A model generated the notes under the pieces. The model made no database searches. It was not told the origin of the DNA and saw nothing but the letters and a program-made list of their open reading frames with translations. The position numbers and the translations under genes were made by a program. DNA of 64,000 bases from Litorimonas sp051251645 (GTDB taxonomy: Bacteria > Pseudomonadota > Alphaproteobacteria > Caulobacterales > Maricaulaceae): NCBI GenBank assembly GCA_051251645.1, contig JBPOEY010000001.1, forward strand, positions 1,054,001 through 1,118,000, read 5' to 3'. The stretch's first letter is position 1, and each line of letters begins with the position of its first letter. Of the stretch, positions 60,732 through 64,000 are shown in pieces.

Positions 60732-61037
60732 CTAATGTGTCCAGGGCAACTTGCGATCAAACGCGAAGTTTTCAGAATAGGAGCGTGGAATACGCTTCAT
60801 GTCTTGCGATCCATGAACGCGGTGCGGAATATCATTGGACTTGGCGTAAGATACAGCCTCTTCCAATGTATCGAACGACATCTTGATCTGTTCGCGCGTA
60901 TCCATTGAAACGGCATTCCCCGTCAGAGGGTCGATAGAGCGCGGCTCATCACTCTCAAATTCCAAAAGCCATTTATGCGTCTTGGCTCGACCTGAACTCA
61001 TAGCCGACGGACGGGGTCTGTAGATTTTCGCATACAT
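60732..61037 (-). CDS. NADH dehydrogenase accessory subunit, NDUFS4-like (ETC complex I subunit)
   Basis: A 101-residue protein of the NDUFS4 (18 kDa/AQDQ) family, a peripheral subunit of complex I found in mitochondria and alphaproteobacteria. It begins MYAKIYRPRPSAMSSGRAKT, followed by HKWLLEFESDEPRSIDPLTG, and ends SYSENFAFDRKLPWTH. It is encoded away from any nuo operon, as is usual in this class. It sits between tRNA-Arg and the HerA-type gene on the same strand. Confidence 0.93.
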   Translation of the reverse strand: MYAKIYRPRPSAMSSGRAKTHKWLLEFESDEPRSIDPLTGNAVSMDTREQIKMSFDTLEEAVSYAKSNDIPHRVHGSQDMKRIPRSYSENFAFDRKLPWTH

Positions 61038-61108
61038 AAGATGGCGTTAGCCTCGCACTGCACGCGATGCAAGACGCGGCATCGTCGCGTCTCACTTTTC
61101 GCCACAGA

Positions 61109-63061
61109 CTATTTGTCCCGATGAAATGCCGCATTGAGCAAATTCTTGACCTCTCGCCCAGTTTGGGACGCATTACGATTGGGATTGTTGGACGGCGCAC
61201 GAATCGCGCTGAGCTTACTCTGCCCCGCTCCAGAGGCCGACGTTTGTAGCGACGGCGCTGCAGCCACACGCTGCGCCAATGTTTGTTCTACGGGGGCGGC
61301 CGCGACCGGGTTTGGAGACGGTTGATAAACCGATTCTGCGACAGGGCTGGAATGGTTGCTATGCGTGCGCGTTTTCCAGCTCGAGTAGACTTTCTCCATC
61401 ATTGCAGGCGTGGATCTATCCCGTGCCCAAAGTTCGGTGAACGAGGCGCTTGAACTATGCGGCCGGTATTCTTCCGGCAGATTATTGAGGAGAACGCGCA
61501 TGGGTAAGTTGACGGCTTCACCAAACACCATGGTTTCAGCCGTGCCGAGCGAGGGCAAGAATGTCAGAAGTTCGGCGGCCCCATCCGGGACGGCGGCGCG
61601 AACAAAGTTCTGATCGATTTCATTCGATAAACGCATGGAGAAAATGGTCGAACATTGTGACAATGTACTCGGCTCCAACTCTGACGGACGTTGAGAGATA
61701 ATCCCAAGCGATACACCGTATTTTCGACCTTCTTTAGCGATTCGCGAAATGATCCGGCGCGTTGCGTGAAACCCTTGGCTTGCGTCGCGCGGGATATAGC
61801 GATGCGCTTCTTCGCAGACCAGCAAGATGGGAATTTGACGCTCTGACCATGTTGCCAGCTCAAAGGCCAAGCGACTAATAACGGACACGACGATATTAAG
61901 CGTTTCAGACGGAATAGACGAAAAATCGAGTATGGAAATCGGTTTGCCGTTCACTGGCAAACGGAAAATACGGCCGATCGTTTCTTCCAAAGGCCGGGGT
62001 TTAGCCTGATTGCGGAAAATGAATGCGTAACGAGGGTCCGCTATCAGAGACTGAATACGGCGCTTCAGCCGTTTATAAGGCTGGAGGTTAGATGTGTTCT
62101 CTAACTTCCCCATTTCATGGTCGATGAGTTTGACGACATCGCGAATACGGTAAGGCACGGGACTATCGAGCGAAATATGGGTGGCGCGTTGTAGTTCCAT
62201 TTCAACATCATCAAGTTTGACCTGAGCACTCGTGTCGCTTCGATTCATGGCCCGATCAAACAGGCGTTTGGCCATCAGGATGACGTCGTTGAGAATTTCT
62301 TCTTCCTCGCGGGCCTGATCTTCAATGTCAGACGTCAGCAATTCGACCGTCTCAACAAAATCGAACATCCAAAGTGGGAGGTCGAGTGTTTCGCCCGTAA
62401 TCACTTCAGCACGATCGCCAAAGCTTTTCGAATATTCATTATGAGGATCGAAGAGAACAACATGTCCCGCGGGGTTTGCGCCGAGGATGGCTTGTAGAAC
62501 GAGCGCAACGGTACAGGACTTACCCGTCCCGGTAGATCCGATGATGGCGAAATGTTTGGATAGCATGTCATCAATGCGGACATTGGCAACAATGGAATTA
62601 TCCTGCTGCAACCGACCAATTTCAATACAAGGCGACGTTTCCTTTGAGAAGATGACCTGCAGGTCTGTTGCCGACATGGTGTAAACGGCTTCGCCCAAAA
62701 CGGGGAATGTCCGAACGCCGCGATTGAACTTTGTTTCGCGCGTTGTCGCGTTGGTGCTGATTTCACCGAGAATATTCAGAGTGGCGTGACAGCCATCGGC
62801 CATACCCTCAGGGTCGGTTGCGCCAATTTTAAGCGATGACACCATCCCCACAACAATCGAATCACGTGTCAGAATTTTTAGCATGGTGCCAATTTGCGCC
62901 AGGCTAAGTTTGTTATCGCGGATAACAGACTTATTGATGGAAATGATGGCCTCAGCCGAGCCAACGTTCAGGATACGTCCAATTTCTATCTGTGTGAGCG
63001 GGCGTCGGCTTGCCCCACCGGGAGCCATGGCCTGCTTTAGTCCGTGTTGTTGGGCGTTCAT
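61109..63061 (-). CDS. HerA/DUF87-type ATP-binding protein
   Basis: A 650-residue HerA-FtsK superfamily ATPase. Residues 25-160 are a beta-rich HAS-barrel-like region. The motor has Walker A GSTGTGKS (175-182), Walker B in ILLVCEEAHRYIP and a sensor region IISQRPSELEPSTLSQC. The last 150 residues are Ala/Pro/Ser-rich and end in REVKNLLNAAFHRDK. HerA proteins translocate DNA, often with NurA nuclease, but no NurA gene is next to it. Relatives of this exact type are widespread in alphaproteobacteria with unclear function. Confidence 0.87.
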   Translation of the reverse strand: MNAQQHGLKQAMAPGGASRRPLTQIEIGRILNVGSAEAIISINKSVIRDNKLSLAQIGTMLKILTRDSIVVGMVSSLKIGATDPEGMADGCHATLNILGEISTNATTRETKFNRGVRTFPVLGEAVYTMSATDLQVIFSKETSPCIEIGRLQQDNSIVANVRIDDMLSKHFAIIGSTGTGKSCTVALVLQAILGANPAGHVVLFDPHNEYSKSFGDRAEVITGETLDLPLWMFDFVETVELLTSDIEDQAREEEEILNDVILMAKRLFDRAMNRSDTSAQVKLDDVEMELQRATHISLDSPVPYRIRDVVKLIDHEMGKLENTSNLQPYKRLKRRIQSLIADPRYAFIFRNQAKPRPLEETIGRIFRLPVNGKPISILDFSSIPSETLNIVVSVISRLAFELATWSERQIPILLVCEEAHRYIPRDASQGFHATRRIISRIAKEGRKYGVSLGIISQRPSELEPSTLSQCSTIFSMRLSNEIDQNFVRAAVPDGAAELLTFLPSLGTAETMVFGEAVNLPMRVLLNNLPEEYRPHSSSASFTELWARDRSTPAMMEKVYSSWKTRTHSNHSSPVAESVYQPSPNPVAAAPVEQTLAQRVAAAPSLQTSASGAGQSKLSAIRAPSNNPNRNASQTGREVKNLLNAAFHRDK

Positions 63062-63157
63062 AAGGCAGGTCCTCTTTGGACCTACGCTAAGCGTGAGGGA
63101 TTAAGACGGACTTACAGTTGAGGCGGGCTGAGAGATTAATTTCTCAGACTTAAGGTC

Positions 63158-63234
<77 letters not shown>

Positions 63235-63281
63235 TTCCAGACGAGGCGGCTCTTAGCCCAATCCTCGCTATGCGCAACCGT

Positions 63282-63749
63282 TTAACTGCCGAAAAATGGA
63301 TGTTGAATCACATCACCGGGTTTGATGCCCAGTTCTAGCGCTCGTCCACCCTTCAATTCGACGACTGAGGCAATCACAGCCTCAGAACTGGCTGAACGAA
63401 GCTTATAGGGTTGGGCCATATGTTCGATTTTGAGAATTTCGCCGTTTGAGCGAACAAACAGGATATCAAGCGGAATAGCGGTATTCTTCATCCAAATCGT
63501 CGCGACCTTGGGCTCAGCAAATTCGAAAATCATGCCGTCATTCTCCCCCATCTCCTCACGCCACATCATCCCGCGGGCTTGTTGGTCGAGTGTTTTCGCT
63601 TCTTCGACCAAAAACTCGTGTGTGCCATTTTCAGCGACAATCGTCAGCGGAGCGGGCGTGCCAAAATCGACGACATCGTCTTGAGCCGTCTGGGCCAGCG
63701 CCGGAGACGAGAGAGCGATAAAGAGAGCAGAAAAAAGAGCACGTTTCAT
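63282..63749 (-). CDS. Exported DUF192 protein
   Basis: A 155-residue periplasmic protein of the DUF192 family with a signal peptide cut after ALA (SALFIALSSPALA). Conserved family stretches are ARGMMWREEMGENDGMIFEF, ATIWMKNTAIPLDILFV and GRALELGIKPGD. ATG 63749 follows AGAGGT and gives a clean signal peptide; the frame to 63812 runs into the tRNA region. DUF192 function is not known. It lies between two tRNA genes on the same strand. Confidence 0.92.
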   Translation of the reverse strand: MKRALFSALFIALSSPALAQTAQDDVVDFGTPAPLTIVAENGTHEFLVEEAKTLDQQARGMMWREEMGENDGMIFEFAEPKVATIWMKNTAIPLDILFVRSNGEILKIEHMAQPYKLRSASSEAVIASVVELKGGRALELGIKPGDVIQHPFFGS

Positions 63750-63813
63750 GACATGACCTCTAACCCTGCGGGTCGGGACTGTCAGGTAGAAATCGCACTG
63801 GAAGAAAAGCAAC

Positions 63814-63888
63814 TGGCAGTCCCTAGGGGAATCGAACCCCTCTTTCCAGGTTGAAAACCTGGCGTCCTAACCGATAGACGAAGGGACC
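63814..63888 (-). tRNA. tRNA-Glu (anticodon TTC)
   Basis: A 75-base cloverleaf on the minus strand with CCA encoded. Acceptor GGTCCCT pairs with AGGGACT (one G-U), D arm GTCTATCGGTTAGGAC, anticodon stem CCAGG/CCTGG around TTTTCAA, T arm GAGGGGTTCGATTCCCCT. TTC reads GAA and GAG. Confidence 0.97.
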
Positions 63889-64000
63889 ACGCAGTTGCGA
63901 AGCGGCCTATATGAAAGCGGGTCAGGGCTTTCAAGCAAAAAAGGTGCGTCATGGCAGCATAAATTACAGTGCGGACCTTTTACACTCAAACCCACGCTAA

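Overview
The window reads as chromosomal DNA of an alphaproteobacterium, most likely of the Caulobacterales (Hyphomonadaceae, Maricaulaceae or Robiginitomaculaceae type). The evidence is gene content: an NDUFS4-like complex I accessory subunit, SdhE, DUF2849 next to cysI, a PopA-like receiver/receiver/degenerate-GGDEF protein, a CrtW/CrtZ carotenoid cluster, and a GTTC-N7-GTTC motif of the alphaproteobacterial LexA type. No 16S rRNA gene is present, so the family is an inference. Genes are dense, many start codons overlap the previous stop (ATGA, GTGA, TAATG), and I see no insertion sequence, prophage, integrase or CRISPR array.

Layout. 1-5.0 kb: rlmE (cut by the left edge), guaB, an RsmB-type RNA methyltransferase and guaA. 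5.0-9.5 kb, minus strand: a DEAD-box helicase with a long disordered tail and two overlapping exported amidohydrolases. 9.6-14.6 kb, minus: a FAN1-type nuclease fused to a DnaQ-type exonuclease, then crtE, crtW, crtZ (ketocarotenoid genes) and aat. 15.1-18.5 kb: ccmF-ccmH-ccmI for cytochrome c maturation. 18.6-20.3 kb: a sparse stretch with a small exported protein and a lone receiver domain. 20.3-25.9 kb, minus: rlpA, dacA-type carboxypeptidase, tmk, holB, tatD and an MBL hydrolase. 26.1 kb: tRNA-Ser. 26.2-27.5 kb: an ArsR/SRPBCC pair divergent from a second SRPBCC gene.

27.9-34.7 kb is a histidine operon: a TrpR-like regulator gene, hisG, hisD, a fused hisC-hisB, hisH, hisA, hisF and hisIE. 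Only the histidinol-phosphate phosphatase is missing. 34.7-35.7 kb holds paired hairpins and a small XRE regulator behind a 24-bp perfect palindrome. 35.8-40.2 kb, minus, is sulfate/sulfite reduction: cysG, DUF2849, cysI and a DUF934-CysH fusion, divergent from an XRE-cupin regulator. 41-47.4 kb: thrC, a P-loop protein, hemH, an ACE-like peptidase and the PopA-like protein. 47.5-53.4 kb: mfd, sdhE and recG. 53.4-60.6 kb: DUF502, DUF3089, then cysK-sulfurtransferase-metC, a CE15-like lipoprotein esterase and glutaminase. The right end holds tRNA-Arg, the NDUFS4-like gene, a HerA/DUF87 ATPase, tRNA-Pro, a DUF192 protein and tRNA-Glu.

The two sulfur loci join up: the first makes sulfide from activated sulfate, the second uses it for cysteine and homocysteine. 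The best leads for something new are the FAN1-DnaQ double nuclease with a LexA-type box upstream, the HisC-HisB and DUF934-CysH fusions, the PopA-like protein that keeps its c-di-GMP I-site but has lost its active site, and several perfect palindromes in front of regulator genes.
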